Shown piece after piece: positions 33,495 through 45,734 of a DNA stretch of 64,000 nucleotides; position 1 is the first letter of the stretch; every line of letters begins with the position of its first letter. Source of the DNA: Helichrysum umbraculigerum (lineage: Eukaryota > Streptophyta > Magnoliopsida > Asterales > Asteraceae). The translations under genes were made by a program, and so were the position numbers. The notes under the pieces were generated by a model, which saw nothing but the letters and a program-made list of their open reading frames with translations, made no database searches and was not told where the DNA came from. The stretch is taken from contig CATIUR010000004.1 in the NCBI GenBank assembly GCA_949592205.1, positions 86,527,337-86,591,336 on the forward strand. Reading direction: 5' to 3'.

Positions 33495-35867
33495 TGTCGT
33501 CACCCCTATTGGTCGGTCGGATTTGACTCCGGTCGTTGTTCCAACAGCAACAGAAGCGGCGGACAGTGAGTTTTAAATTTATATGAGCTGGGGCTCGAAC
33601 TATAAGTACTACCTACCTTGGGAGCAAACAGTAAGTATAACTCGAGGTCGTTCTTAAATCGGAGCGAATTGAAATAAAGCGGGTCACCAAAGATTATGGT
33701 CGCAATTAGGATGGGGGTAGGTAGATAGATCTTGGATTGATTTGGTTTTCTAATTATCCTAAATGCAGAAAAGTAAATAACGAGAAATGAAATTAGGGTT
33801 TAAGCAGACAGGTAGAGATGTGATTGCTGAAACTTGGATACTAGGGTTTCGGGATGATGTTCATTATGAAATTGATTGGAGATTTACCAAATAAAGAGTA
33901 GACATACTTTCGGTGTAAACACTAGGACCCAACGTTCAGGTGAAACCCTAGAAACATATGTCACTGGAATCCTAGGTTATCATGATTCTGATCAGATCAG
34001 GCTGTTTTCAAACCCTCCTGAGCCTTTGCTTAACTAAGACAAAGTCACCCTAAATGTTCTAGGGATCAGGCATAAGGCAACAGACCGCAATTGTATTTAC
34101 TGACCTTTCTTAACACCTAATCGTCTATTTACATTTATTATAGCAAATACTGATTGTATCCTGTGTACGTTAAACTATTGGTGTGATTAGGGCTTTGCAT
34201 GTCTAGGTATATGATTGACACTACCCTGTATTGTTTCTATTGAAGCACATACTTAACCATCATAAATATAGACCCTCCTTTACAGTCAGGCGTTCATCCC
34301 TAGGAATAATCACGGTGTACAGGGCAATTAGGCATTTCCACAGTGTTCCAAACCCTAGATGTACTGACGGTGTACTGGGCATTTAAGCATTTCCACAGTG
34401 TTCCAGATCTTAGGTGTACTAACGGTGTACAGTGCAACAAGCATTTCCACAGCTTTTGATTCCTAGACCACAGTTCTAGAAGGATCACTTCTAGGTAATT
34501 CACGATGAAACAATCCATGGCATTTCCTTAGCTTCCACGTATTTGTACTCCACACGAGGTGTTTCCAACGCTATACGAAGTACCATGCCTTTTAAAGGAA
34601 AGTTCATAGTTTCATACTGTAACTGGAGATAACTGTGTATTCATAGTATTAGGGTTGATCAGATCCTATCCTAGGGCAACAGTCACGTGAAAGTCTGGAA
34701 AGGGTGATGAGAGACTAGATCTATATTCAGGATAAGCTTAACCAGATACACAGCATAACAATTTCCAATCGTATAAATGAAACATTAATTTAACATCATC
34801 CCTACTCCTAATATCTACATTTCAACAATCACAATATTAAACTACTCTATAAACATGGCAATATGCAGAATACAAACTGAAATAACATAAAGCACAAGCA
34901 TTATAACAGTAAGTAAAGTTTAGATATCACCGGGAATACAGCAACGTAATACTGAGGATTACAAATAGTCTGAACTTGAAAAAACTCGTTACAACAAGAT
35001 TACCAAGCTAAAACTTCCTCTAGACTCGAACCGTAAGCTCAACCCTAACCTTTCTCCTCTAACTCCTAAGAGTAGTGCTAGAGAGAGAAAGTTAGAGAGA
35101 GAAAGTGAAAGAAAAGAGAGAAATAAGAAAAGTGAGAGAATGAGAAATATGTGAAAATGTTGAGGTGTGTAAAATGAGGAGGAGTGATCCCCTATTTATA
35201 GGCAAAGCTCAAAAATCAGCAGTACAACTCGCGAAACAGCACGTACAAGCAAACGAAGCAGCATACGGGGGCAAGGGGGCCGTATACGGCCTTGGTAGGG
35301 CCGTATACGGTGTATACAAGGCCGTATACGGTCTGTATAGGGCCGTATACGGTTCCCAGGGTCGTATACGGTGTCTGTCTGATTTCGTTCGTTGCTTAAA
35401 ACGCGCGTATCTCCTTCGTTATGCGTCCGTTTGACCTGATTCTTTCGCCTGTGGTTTCGTAATTCCGTTACGCTTCTAATGATGCCAACTTCACTGAAAT
35501 TGGATGTGTATAGCTCAAGCATAGCCGAAATGACTTTATAGGGTCTGTTACTGTTCAGTCTTCTCCGTTCTTTATCCGATTTGCATGATTCTTGATTTTC
35601 CCGTCTCGATTTTACCTGTTTTATCATATGATGAAGTTAGAATGTGATCTATATAAGGTAAATGAGGCCGGAGGATTTTGTGCACGTTTATTCGCCTTGA
35701 TTTGCTTGTTATTTGGACGTTTTAGGTGATTTTTGCAGCAACGCCTATATTTAGACCACTTTAGTGAATTTTAGTAAATAATGATCATTTTGGAATGTTT
35801 TCACTAAAGATACGTCCAAAAAGTGCGGAATATTGCCCTTAAAAACATGACTATTTGAGTCACATCA
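33495..35867 (-). repeat. 5' LTR of the Athila-like element
   Basis: 2,373 bases; partner of 23682-26039. TATA box 35192-35201 and palindromes 35279-35372. In element sense it drives the 488-aa and 575-aa ORFs. Confidence 0.92.
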
Positions 35868-37337
35868 AGTGCCTTCGGGTAAGGATAGGATAGGTGCACT
35901 GCAAAGCTTTTGTTTCAATAGTTGGAATGTTGACTCTTGTTTATAAGTCCGATCGAACTTCTTGTCTTTCTGAGTCAGTGTCGTGAGTGGTTGGGCTATT
36001 TTTGAGAAGTTCTCAATGAATCGCCGATAGTATCCAGCCAGTCCTAAGAATTGTCGCACTTCGGTTGGTGTTGTGGGTGCTTGCCAGCACTTGATAGCCT
36101 CGATTTTAGATGGATCAACATGAATTCCTTGACTGTCAATCACGTGTCCAAGGAAATGAACGGTTTGCATCCAGAACTCACACTTGGAGAATTTAGCGTA
36201 TAACTCCTCGTGTCTGAGCAGTTCTAGGATGGTTTTGAGGTGTTGCGCATGTTCTTGTTTGTTGCGCGAGTAGATAAGGATGTCGTCTATAAAGACGATG
36301 ACAAACTTGTCGAGGTATGGTTTGCACACTCGGTTCATGAGGTCCATGAATACAGCCGGTGCGTTTGTTAAACCGAAGGGCATCACTTGAAACTCATAGT
36401 GCCCATAGCGAGTTCGGAAAGCTGTTTTTGGAATATCGGTGTCGCGAACTCGTAACTGATGATAACCTGATCGTAGATCGATCTTTGAATAAAAACTCGA
36501 CCCTTGAAATTGGTCAAATAGGTCATCAATGTGGGGAAGTGGATAACGATTCTTGACAGTTAGTTTGTTCAACTCTCGGTAGTCGATGCACATTCTAAAT
36601 GAACCGTCTTTCTTTTTTACAAACAGGACTGGAGCTCCCCAAGGTGAAGAACTCGGTCGGATGAATCCTTTGTCCAGGAGTTCCTGTAACTGGGTGGACA
36701 ACTCCTGAAGTTCGGATGGGGCTAAACGGTAAGGTGCTCGTGCCACGGGTGCTGCTCCGGGCACAAGATCGATGGAGAACTCTACCTGCCTAGGCGGTGG
36801 AAGACCAGGTAGTTCCTCTGGAAAGACTTCTGGAAAGTCTCCAACGATAGGCACATCCTCAAGTCGCTTCTCCTCCGACTTTTTCTCCATAACGTGTGCG
36901 AGGATTGCTTGATAACCTTTTCTTAGATATCTGCGGGTTTTCATACAGGATATGATATTCAATCTCGTCCCACCGGTGTCCCCTTGTATGATTAGAGTAC
37001 CACCGGTGACGAGAGGAATACGAACGATTTTATCGAAGCAGATGATTTCGGCTCAGTGTTTGGACAACCAGTCCATGCCAACAATGATGTCGAAGCTACC
37101 GATCTCAACAGGTATGAGGTCAATGGGAAAGAGTTCATCGGCTAGGTTTAAAGTGCAATTAGGTATTACACTATCGGTTTCAATGAGTTTGCATTTAGCT
37201 AATTCTACAATATACTTAGCATCTAAGGCAATAGGTGTGATGTTGAGTAATGGGTAAAATTCATCAGATATGAAACTTCTATCGGCACCAGTATCAAATA
37301 GAACAGAAGCAGTTAAATTGTTGAGGAGGTACGTACC
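35868..37337 (-). pseudogene. pol: Protease and reverse transcriptase part of the minus chromovirus pol, one stop
   Basis: In minus sense the frame enters beside the gag-only insertion, with the protease FDTGADRSFISDEF (about 37290) and VGMDWL; a TGA at 37055-37053 replaces Arg. RT follows from about 36920: KKKDGSFRMCIDYRELN, HYEFQVMPFGLTNAPAVF and the catalytic FIDDILIYS near 36280, then the connection LGLAGYYRRFIENFSKIAQP. RT is uninterrupted from about 37052 to the AGTGC site, where the Athila-like element splits it from RNase H. It would copy genomic RNA to cDNA. Confidence 0.9.
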
Positions 37338-37750
37338 TGTAACACCCCCAAGTTTAACAGTTTGCGGAAGCGATATTTTGGGTGTTACTAATCAATAATC
37401 ACAAGCACAAAGGATACAGTGAACGACTCTAAATGAGACGTTCGAAAAGTTATTACATTAATACATAAGTAGTTCAAAATACAAGCTCGAGTTCGAGAAA
37501 GTTTCCTAGAGATTCAAATACATAACAGTAAGTACAAAAGTAATGTAATAAAATCTCCAAGCTTGTAAATGCATGCGACTCGAGCTAAGTAAGCTTATCA
37601 TGCTGGGCATTCCTACTGATGTTGTGTACCTGAGAAGCATTACTAAAACGGTCAACCACAAAGGTTGGTGAATCTCACAGGTTTGTAAGTAAGTAAACAG
37701 TTTGAACACACAAGTAGTAATTGTAAATCGTAAGCCAGCCAGTAAGTAAC

Positions 37751-38042
37751 GATCGCAGGTCATGCTAATCGTTCACTTAAGTATTGATTGCAGGTCATGC
37801 TAATCCTTTGTAAGTAGGTGGTTGCAGGTCTTGCTAACCGTAATGAGTAACGATCGCAGGTCATGCCAATCGTTCACTCCGTAATGATTGCAGGTCATGC
37901 TAATCATGCGTTTCCACGAACTACCATAATTGAAGCTTAACATACAGTAAATAATAGTACCACCGTGAATGTAATCCAAATCATTCATAGTAAACCAGTA
38001 AGAAAATGCCATAAGCCACCATGATTGCAGGTCATGCTAATC
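37751..38042. repeat. Six copies of a 20-base stem-loop with conserved loop
   Basis: Units at 37751, 37786, 37820, 37852, 37886 and 38023 share the inner GCAGGTCATGCT (variants GTCTTGCT and CATGCC). The flanks are inverted and change together: AACGAT/ATCGTT, GATT/AATC, GGTT/AACC, ATGATT/AATCAT, CATGATT/AATCATG. LTRs 2 and 3 repeat them at about 42881-43172 and 47922-48213. They lie in the U5-side third of the LTR. Confidence 0.75.
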
Positions 38043-38659
38043 ATGCGATAACTCGGCCATTATCAGTTTTATGAAAACAAGTAATGCATCTCACCCCTGG
38101 GTATAAAACAGTAAAATAGGGGCTGTAAGACTCACCTGAGTTTAGCAGACAATACAGTAAGCAAGCAAAGTAGTATCCGAACTAGAAGCCCTTAGCGTCC
38201 TAATACGCATAAGGTTCAGTAAGTAAATGGAATACTTGTAAGGTATCCATGCTAGTTGTTCCCAAACTAGTTAATGTCCAAGTATTTGTTTGTACGTTTG
38301 TAATCTTTTGTAATTAAGTGTGGCCCGTTGGTGACGGAGGTGTAATAATAATTCAAATATTATTATTATGTAATTCATTGTGTTTGTATACTTGTAAAGC
38401 ATATACATAAGTTGATTATTTGTAACGTGACATATAACTGTTGTTCGGATGTAAGTCCGTGCGAGTGTAAACTCGTCTTTATATAACAAGTGGTTCGAGT
38501 GTAAGCTCGTAGTAACGTGGGTGTAATCCCAAACCATGTGTAAGTATCCTTAGATTTTCTATTATTTTATCCGAAAATATACTTATAAATATATATATAT
38601 ATATATATATGTGTCCGAAGTTGCCAAAATTTAACATTAAGGGTCAAAAATACAATTTT

Positions 38660-39000
38660 TCCGAAAGTCAACTCGCAAAGTCAACTCGCAAGTCAAAAGT
38701 CAACTAGCAGAAGTCAACTCGCAAGTCAAAAGTCAACTCGCAAGTCTTCAGTTCGCAAGTCAAGAGTCAACTCGCAAGTCTTCAACTCGCAAGTCAAAGT
38801 CAACTAGCAAGTCTTCAACTCGCCAGTCAAAGTCAACTCGCAAGTCTTCAGTTCGCAAGTCAAAAGTCAACTCGCAAGTCTTCAACTCGAAAGTCAAAAG
38901 TCAACTCGCAAGTCTTCAACTCGCAAGTCAAAGTCAACTCGCAAGTCTTCAACTCGCAAGTCAAAGTCAACTCGCAGAAGTCAACTCGCAGAAGTCAACT
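38660..39000. repeat. AGTCAACTCGCA minisatellite in gag-only LTR
   Basis: About twenty variants of GTCAACTCGCAA / GTCTTCAACTCGCAA. The copy in LTR 2 (43793-44095) lacks one ~30-base unit present in LTRs 1 and 3 (48858-49198). Confidence 0.8.
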
Positions 39001-40505
39001 GTTGGTGTTTTTGTTATCGTAACTTGGTCAAACGAGCTCGGTTTGACCCGAAACTTTTAGGGAAGTCTTAAAATAGTTTATAGAGCCTAAGAAAATTATC
39101 GGTTCGTGTCGGGGTTCACCCGGAGTGTCGGTTTTGCAAATTTACCAAAACAGTCCCTATTTTTAGTTTTCAGAAATTTTACTCGGTTTCCACCCTCGAT
39201 TTAACCCATTTGTAGTCCGATTCAAGTCCAACCAAAAATCACACATGTCCTACTATATGTAATTTTCATTTCTGCATTTTATGGTATTTTCATATGTCCG
39301 TTTAATATTTTAAACAAAAATAAATATGTCGAGGGGTCGGATTCGGTCCAGAACAGACCTATGTCCAAAGATCAAGTAATAGCCGAAAATGGGTGTATTT
39401 CTGGAAGTAGCTAAAGAAGAACTTTTTGTTCAAGACGAAAATACCAAACTTTTCCAAGTGGTCTCACACGTTTATTTAACTTACAACTCGAGTTATGGTT
39501 GTTTTCGTGCGATGGTTTTTCTGGCCAGGAAGTGGTATGTACATAAGTGTTTTAAAAACGAGTTTTAACCAAAGATTTGGACATTTCTTTGTTAAGTAAG
39601 CAACTAAACATGTTAATAAGTAGTAATACAAGTATTTTAGAAGAGTGGTTAAGTTCTTACAATGAGTGTATGATGAAACGAAGAAGATAGAAATGACGAG
39701 CTCGTTGTGGTGAACGTTTTCTTCCAAAAGCTCCTAGCAATCCAAGGTATTTTGAGTGTGTTTTTGTGATGATTTGAGGATGTTTTGGAGCTGGTTTGGT
39801 CGTGGTTTTTCACCAAGAAAAAGAAAGAAAGGAGTTGTTGATTGAGTGTGGGAGAAATGAAAGAAATGATGGTGATTATGAAATGTTTTTCACTCCAAAG
39901 AAAAACAAGGGTCAAGGGATGGCATAGCCATGCCCTTGGCCAGCCATGATGTGGCCCCACAAGGTGTGGTGAGTCAACTTTTTGTTCCCCAAAGTTACGT
40001 TAAGTCTCGTGTTCGTTTACCCGTCCGTTTCGCTGTTTAATTTAATCGTATAACGTTTATGCCTTACGTTTTGCTAGCGATCTAAAACCCGATATTTTAA
40101 ATAAAAGTTTTACTCAAATAACATATTTTAAGTTACTAACATAATATTCGAGATTTCTTTTGTTCATTGGTCGCGAATCGTGCGTTTATTCAAATTGTGT
40201 AATGTTTTTAAACGAGTTAACTGTACGCGTGTAATCGCGATATTTTTAGCCGAAGTATTCAATCAAAATACTTATTATGAAGTTATAAAATATAACTTAA
40301 GTTTATTTCATGTGTCGAGCGCGTCTCGCGCGTTTTTGTACTGTAAAGTTACTTTTTAACAAAACGTATAACGTGTAATATATTTTCGTAATATATTAAA
40401 GTAAATAATGTTTGTTTGGATAAATCCACATTATTTTTAAAAGTTGTCACCAACGTCCATATTTTGTATTTTTGTAATCTCATACGATTTGAACGAATCG
40501 TATAC

Positions 40506-40576
<71 letters not shown>
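40506..40576. repeat. (AT)n microsatellite in gag-only LTR
   Basis: About 34 AT units, compared with about 18 in LTR 2 (45580-45617) and about 7 in LTR 3 (50685-50701). The second AT tract of these LTRs runs the other way: longest in LTR 3 (48759-48809). Confidence 0.85.
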
Positions 40577-40578
<2 letters not shown>

Positions 40579-40835
40579 CTATATACATATATAGTAAGTA
40601 ATTATCGTACTTAGTCCTATTTCATACTAAATACAGTAGTAAACAAGTAATTAGGAAAATTTTAAATTTACCCTAATTTTGGGGTTGTTACATTCTCCCC
40701 TTGTTAGGAGAATTTCGTCCCGAAATTTGTTCGAAGTAGTAATCGCTTGTTTCTTAATCCTATTGGGTACTTAGGATCTAAGAAAGTATACACGGAATAT
40801 GAGGAAATCAGACAAAAGTAATTTAGGCGAGAATT

Positions 40836-41915
40836 TTAAATAAGCATACCCGGGTTAAGCAAGTCAACAAGTCTCGGGTTTTCATCCTCCCTAGCGTTGA
40901 GTACATAAGCTCTTCCTCGAGCAGGGTTGTTTTTCAGCTTTGGGCAGTCCTTCCTGAAGTGCCCGATACCGTTGCACTCATAGCAGGTTTTGGGTGCATG
41001 GGTATCAGTGCCAGTGGGGTTGGTTCGACAATCTTGGGCCAGGTGCCCGAATTTCTTGCAATTGGAACAGGGACAGGGGCCATCATGGTGTAAACCGCAT
41101 TTGGAACAGTAAGGTTTGCTCCCCTTGTAAGCCTTTGAGTCACTGACATTGACTGTTGTAGGCTTTTTATCAGAAGTCGGGTTGGACGAGTGGGGACTTA
41201 CTTCCCATTTGCTTTTGTTATTTGCAGGTGGGGTTGAAGTCGAGCCACGGCGGATAGAATTGGCCGTTAACTCATGGGCCATGCGAATGGCGCTCTGGAT
41301 AGTTCCTGGTTTAGATGAAGTCACCAGATCTTGAAGTCGCTCAGGAAGTCCATCGACGTATTTCTTGATCCTTTTGTACTCAGGATCAACCATAGTTGGG
41401 CAGAGAAGTGCCAGCTGGTGAAAACGGTTGGTGTAACCAGTGATGTCATTTCCATGCATCTTGTGATTCCAGAATTCTATCTCCAGTTGTTTCAGTTCAT
41501 CTCTTGGGCAGTACTCGCCCCTCAGCATAATCTTCAGCTCATTCCATGGAAGTTTGTAGGCATTGGCAACACTCACAGTCTGAGCGTAGGTGTTCCACCA
41601 AGTAAGGGCAGTGTCAGAAAATGTGCTGGCTGCGAACTTGACCTTGTCGTCCTCAACGCAGTTGCAGATAAGGAATACTGATTCTATCTTCTCGATCCAT
41701 CGTATTAGACCGATTGCTCCTTCAGTACCTGCAAAGCTCAAGGGTTTGCAGTTTTGGAAGTCCTTGTAGGTGCAGGTTTTGGGTGGTGGTGTGTTGTTAG
41801 CCGTATCTTCGCTACCAGGAGTGGTTGCTCGGACAGCTAAGGCTTGAGCCACACTACGGGCAATAATACCCGCAACTTCGGCTTCAGTAAGTGTGATTTG
41901 TCGTCGAGGAGGCAT
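40836..41915 (-). CDS. gag: Gag of the gag-only element, copy 1 (359 aa)
   Basis: Intact frame starting MPPRRQITLTEAEVAGIIA. A retrotransposon gag core (LIRWIEKIESVF; ALTWWNTYAQ; CPTMVDPEYKRIKKYV) is followed by two sound CCHC-type knuckles, CSNCKKFGHLAQDC and CYECNGIGHFRKDC, with an additional CSKCGLHHDGPC in front. The frame ends LLNPGMLI about 35 residues after the last knuckle, where protease begins in the full element, so the join removed protease to integrase. It would bind and package element RNA. Unlike the two full-length relatives here, nothing in it is broken. It differs from copy 2 by five residues (for example K/E in RIKKYV, S/R in NNKSKWEV). Confidence 0.92.
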   Translation of the reverse strand: MPPRRQITLTEAEVAGIIARSVAQALAVRATTPGSEDTANNTPPPKTCTYKDFQNCKPLSFAGTEGAIGLIRWIEKIESVFLICNCVEDDKVKFAASTFSDTALTWWNTYAQTVSVANAYKLPWNELKIMLRGEYCPRDELKQLEIEFWNHKMHGNDITGYTNRFHQLALLCPTMVDPEYKRIKKYVDGLPERLQDLVTSSKPGTIQSAIRMAHELTANSIRRGSTSTPPANNKSKWEVSPHSSNPTSDKKPTTVNVSDSKAYKGSKPYCSKCGLHHDGPCPCSNCKKFGHLAQDCRTNPTGTDTHAPKTCYECNGIGHFRKDCPKLKNNPARGRAYVLNAREDENPRLVDLLNPGMLI

Positions 41916-42467
41916 GTTCCTTGAAACAACAAATAAAGAACATGTGAAGGTTCGAGCAAGAATTATGATCGTGATGATCGATTTTGTACAAAGAAATTAT
42001 GCCAAAAGTTGATACGTGGATAGTTTAACAAGAGTAGTAGGATTGTTATAATTGAAACATAAAAGTTAAGTAAGGATGGAACGACGAGAATCGAGTTGTC
42101 GTTTGTTTGGTGTAATTTGAAAAATGAATTTCGCAGTGGTCGAGAGAGAGTATCGTATCGGGGAAAAGAGGCCTATGCATTTATATATAACACATAACCG
42201 CCTAGTGTGTGTCTAGCACAATCAAGTAAAAGTCCCGGTTCTCTCGGGGTCAGAGTCAGCTAATGTATTCCGGTTCAACATAACCCCTTTCAGAACTCAC
42301 ATCATCTTCATTTAATTGTACATAGTTGATCAGGCTATGTTAAATTAAACTTGTATGCTGTAATTCCTGAACCAGTTATACCTAATGAGGAATACTGCCT
42401 AACGGTCATAGTCTAGGCCCACTAAATGCAACCTAGTTCACTATAACCTTAGGCTCTGATACCAATC
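41916..42467 (-). other. Leader of the gag-only element, copy 1, with primer site
   Basis: The primer site GGTATCAGAGC type is at 42464 to 42453 (minus), three bases from the LTR. The following ~250 bases match the leader of the host chromovirus (about 52980-53260), but the 242-aa extra ORF found there is missing, replaced by unrelated sequence before gag. Confidence 0.75.
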
Positions 42468-45400
42468 TGTAACACCCCCAAGTTTAACAGTTTGCGGAAG
42501 CGATATTTTGGGTGTTACTAATCAATAATCACAAGCACAAAGGATACAGTGAACGACTCTAAATGAGACGTTCGAAAAGTTATTACATTAATACATAAGT
42601 AGTTCAAAATACAAGCTCGAGTTCGAGAAAGTTTCCTAGAGATTCAAATACATAACAGTAAGTACAAAAGTAATGTAATAAAATCTCCAAGCTTGTAAAT
42701 GCATGCGACTCGAGCTAAGTAAGCTTATCATGCTGGGCATTCCTACTGATGTTGTGTACCTGAGAAGCATTACTAAAACGGGCAACCACAAAGGTTGGTG
42801 AATCTCACAGGTTTGTAAGTAAGTAAACAGTTTGAACACACAAGTAGTAATTGTAAATCGTAAGCCAGCCAGTAAGTAACGATCGCAGGTCATGCTAATC
42901 GTTCACTTAAGTATTGATTGCAGGTCATGCTAATCCTTTGTAAGTAGGTGGTTGCAGGTCTTGCTAACCGTAATGAGTAACGATCGCAGGTCATGCCAAT
43001 CGTTCACTCCGTAATGATTGCAGGTCATGCTAATCATGCGTTTCCACGAACTACCATAATTGAAGCTTAACATACAGTAAATAATAGTACCCCCGTGAAT
43101 GTAATCCAAATCATTCATAGTAAACCAGTAAGAAAATGCCATAAGCCACCATGATTGCAGGTCATGCTAATCATGCGATAACTCGGCCATTATCAGTTTT
43201 ATGAAAACAAGTAATGCATCTCACCCCTGGGTATAAAACAGTAAAATAGGGGCTGTAAGACTCACCTGAGTTTAGCAGACAATACAGTAAGCAAGCAAAG
43301 TAGTATCCGAACTAGAAGCCCTTAGCGTCCTAATACGCATAAGGTTCAGTAAGTAAATGGAATACTTGTAAGGTATCCATGCTAGTTGTTCCCAAACTAG
43401 TTAATGTCCAAGTATTTGTTTGTACGTTTGTAATCTTTTGTAATTAAGTGTGGCCCGTTGGTGACGGAGGTGTAATAATAATTCAAATATTATTATTATG
43501 TAATTCATTGTGTTTGTATACTTGTAAAGCATATACATAAGTTGATTATTTGTAACGTGACATATAACTGTTGTTCGGATGTAAGTCCGTGCGAGTGTAA
43601 ACTCGTCTTTATATAACAAGTGGTTCGAGTGTAAGCTCGTAGTAACGTGGGTGTAATCCCAAACCATGTGTAAGTATCCTTAGATTTTCTATTATTTTAT
43701 CCGAAAATATACTTATAAATATATATATATATATATGTGTGTCCGAAGTTGCCAAAATTTAACATTAAGGGTCAAAAATACAATTTTTCCGAAAGTCAAC
43801 TCGCAAAGTCAACTCGCAAGTCAAAAGTCAACTAGCAGAAGTCAACTCGCAAGTCAAAAGTCAACTCGCAAGTCTTCAGTTCGCAAGTCAAGAGTCAACT
43901 CGCAAGTCTTCAACTCGCAAGTCAAAGTCAACTAGCAAGTCTTCAACTCGCCAGTCAAAGTCAACTCGCAAGTCTTCAGTTCGCAAGTCAAAAGTCAACT
44001 CGCAAGTCTTCAACTCGAAAGTCAAAAGTCAACTCGCAAGTCTTCAACTCGCAAGTCAAAGTCAAGTCGCAGAAGTCAACTCGCAGAAGTCAACTGTTGG
44101 TGTTTTTGTTATCGTAACTTGGTCAAACGAGCTCGGTTTGACCTGAAACTTTTAGGGAAGTCTTAAAATAGTTTATAGAGCCTAAGAAAATTATCGGTTC
44201 GTGTCGGGGTTCACCCGGAGTGTCGGTTTTGCAAATTTACCAAAACAGTCCCTATTTTTAGTTTTCAGAAATTTTACACGGTTTCCACCCTCGATAAGTC
44301 CAACCAAAAATCACACATGTCCTACTATATGTAATGTTCATTTCTGCATTTTATGGTATTTTCATATGTCCGTTTAATATTTTAAACAAAAATAAATATG
44401 TCGAGGGGTCGGATTCGGTCCAGAACAGACCTATGTCCAAAGATCAAGTAATAGCCGAAAATGGGTGTATTTCTGGAAGTAGCTAAAGAAGAACTTTTTG
44501 TTCAAGACGAAAATACCAAACTTTTCCAAGTGGTCTCACACGTTTATTTAACCTACAACTCGAGTTATGGTTGTTTTCGTGCGACGGTTTTTCTGGCCAG
44601 GAAGTGGTATGTACATAAGTGTTTTAAAAACGAGTTTTAACCAAAGATTTGGACATTTCTTTGTTAAGTAAGCAACTAAACATGTTAATAAGTAGTAATA
44701 CAAGTATTTTAGAAGAGTGGTTAAGTTCTTACAATGAGTGTATGATGAAACGAAGAAGATAGAAATGACGAGCTCGTTGTGGTGAACGTTTTCTTCCAAA
44801 AGCTCCTAGCAATCCAAGGTATTTTGAGTGTGTTTTTGTGATGATTTGAGGATGTTTTGGAGCTGGTTTGGTCGTGGTTTTTCACCAAGAAAAAGAAAGA
44901 AAGGAGTTGTTGATTGAGTGTGGGAGAAATGAAAGAAATGATGGTGATTATGAAATGTTTTTCACTCCAAAGAAAAACAAGGGTCAAGGGATGGCATAGC
45001 CATGCCCTTGGCCAGCCATGATGTGGCCCCACAAGGTGTGGTGAGTCAACTTTTTGTTCCCCAAAGTTACGTTAAGTCTCGTGTTCGTTTACCCGTCCGT
45101 TTCGCGGTTTAATTTAATCGTATAACGTTTATGCCTTACGTTTTGCTAGCGATCTAAAACCCGATATTTTAAATAAAAGTTTTACTCAAATAACATATTT
45201 TAAGTTACTAACATAATATTCGAGATTTCTTTTGTTCATTGGTCGCGAATCGTGCGTTTATTCAAATTGTGTAATGTTTTTAAACGAGTTAACTGTACGC
45301 GTGTAATCGCGATATTTTTAGCCGAAGTATTCAATCAAAATACTTATTATGAAGTTATAAAATATAACTTAAGTTTATTTCATGTGTCGAGCGCGTCTCG

Positions 45401-45577
45401 CGCGTTTTTGTACTGTAAAGTTACTTTTTAACAAAACGTATAACGTGTAATATATTTTCGTAATATATTAAAGTAAATAATGTTTGTTTGGATAAATCCA
45501 CATTATTTTTAAAAGTTGTCACCAACGTCCATATTTTGTATTTTTGTAATCTCATACGATTTGAACGAATCGTATAC

Positions 45578-45620
<43 letters not shown>

Positions 45621-45734
45621 CTATATACATATATAGTAAGTAATTATCGTACTTAGTCCTATTTCATACTAAATACAGTAGTAAACAAGTAATTAGGAAA
45701 ATTTTAAATTTACCCTAATTTTGGGGTTGTTACA
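42468..45734 (-). repeat. LTR 2 (middle LTR) of the gag-only tandem
   Basis: 3,267 bases. It shares with LTR 3, against LTR 1, the 23-bp deletion and several substitutions (for example GACCTGAAAC, CGCGGTTTAAT, ACGGGCAACC). It is therefore derived from the 5' LTR rather than from LTR 1. Confidence 0.92.

Larger units (their letters stand above)
23682..35867 (-). mobile_element. Non-autonomous Athila-like gypsy element, 12.2 kb
   Basis: LTRs 23682-26039 and 33495-35867 (about 2.37 kb, nearly identical) with flanking duplication AGTGC (23677-23681, 35868-35872). The PBS-like TGGCGCCGCTGCC (33488 to 33472, minus) matches the tRNA-Asp type used by Athila/Tat elements. The polypurine tract CTAAGTGTGGGA and the adjacent hairpin GTTGCTTG-TCCT-CAAGCAAC (26045-26078) are also Athila/Tat hallmarks. 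The internal 7.5 kb holds two long ORFs but no gag knuckle, protease, RT or integrase that I can find, so it must rely on another element. It lies at the RT/RNase H junction of its host. Confidence 0.88.
37338..40692 (-). repeat. LTR 1 (3' LTR) of the gag-only tandem
   Basis: 3,355 bases. Keeps a 23-bp segment (after CACCCTCGAT near 39200) that LTRs 2 and 3 both lack. Candidate intron, minus sense, 39660 to 37630. Contains stem-loop sets at 37751-38042 and 38446-38531, the TCAACTCGCAAGTC minisatellite 38660-39000, and (AT)n runs at 38585-38610 and 40508-40575. Confidence 0.92.

Noticed and set aside
38660..39000. Regular short repeats resembling a CRISPR array (also 1-345 and 37751-38042)
   Set aside because: Spacing is irregular, spacers are not unique sequences, orientation alternates, and the repeats lie inside plant LTRs.
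40349..40601. ORFs coding for long Tyr-Ile runs on both strands
   Set aside because: They are translations of the (AT)n microsatellite.
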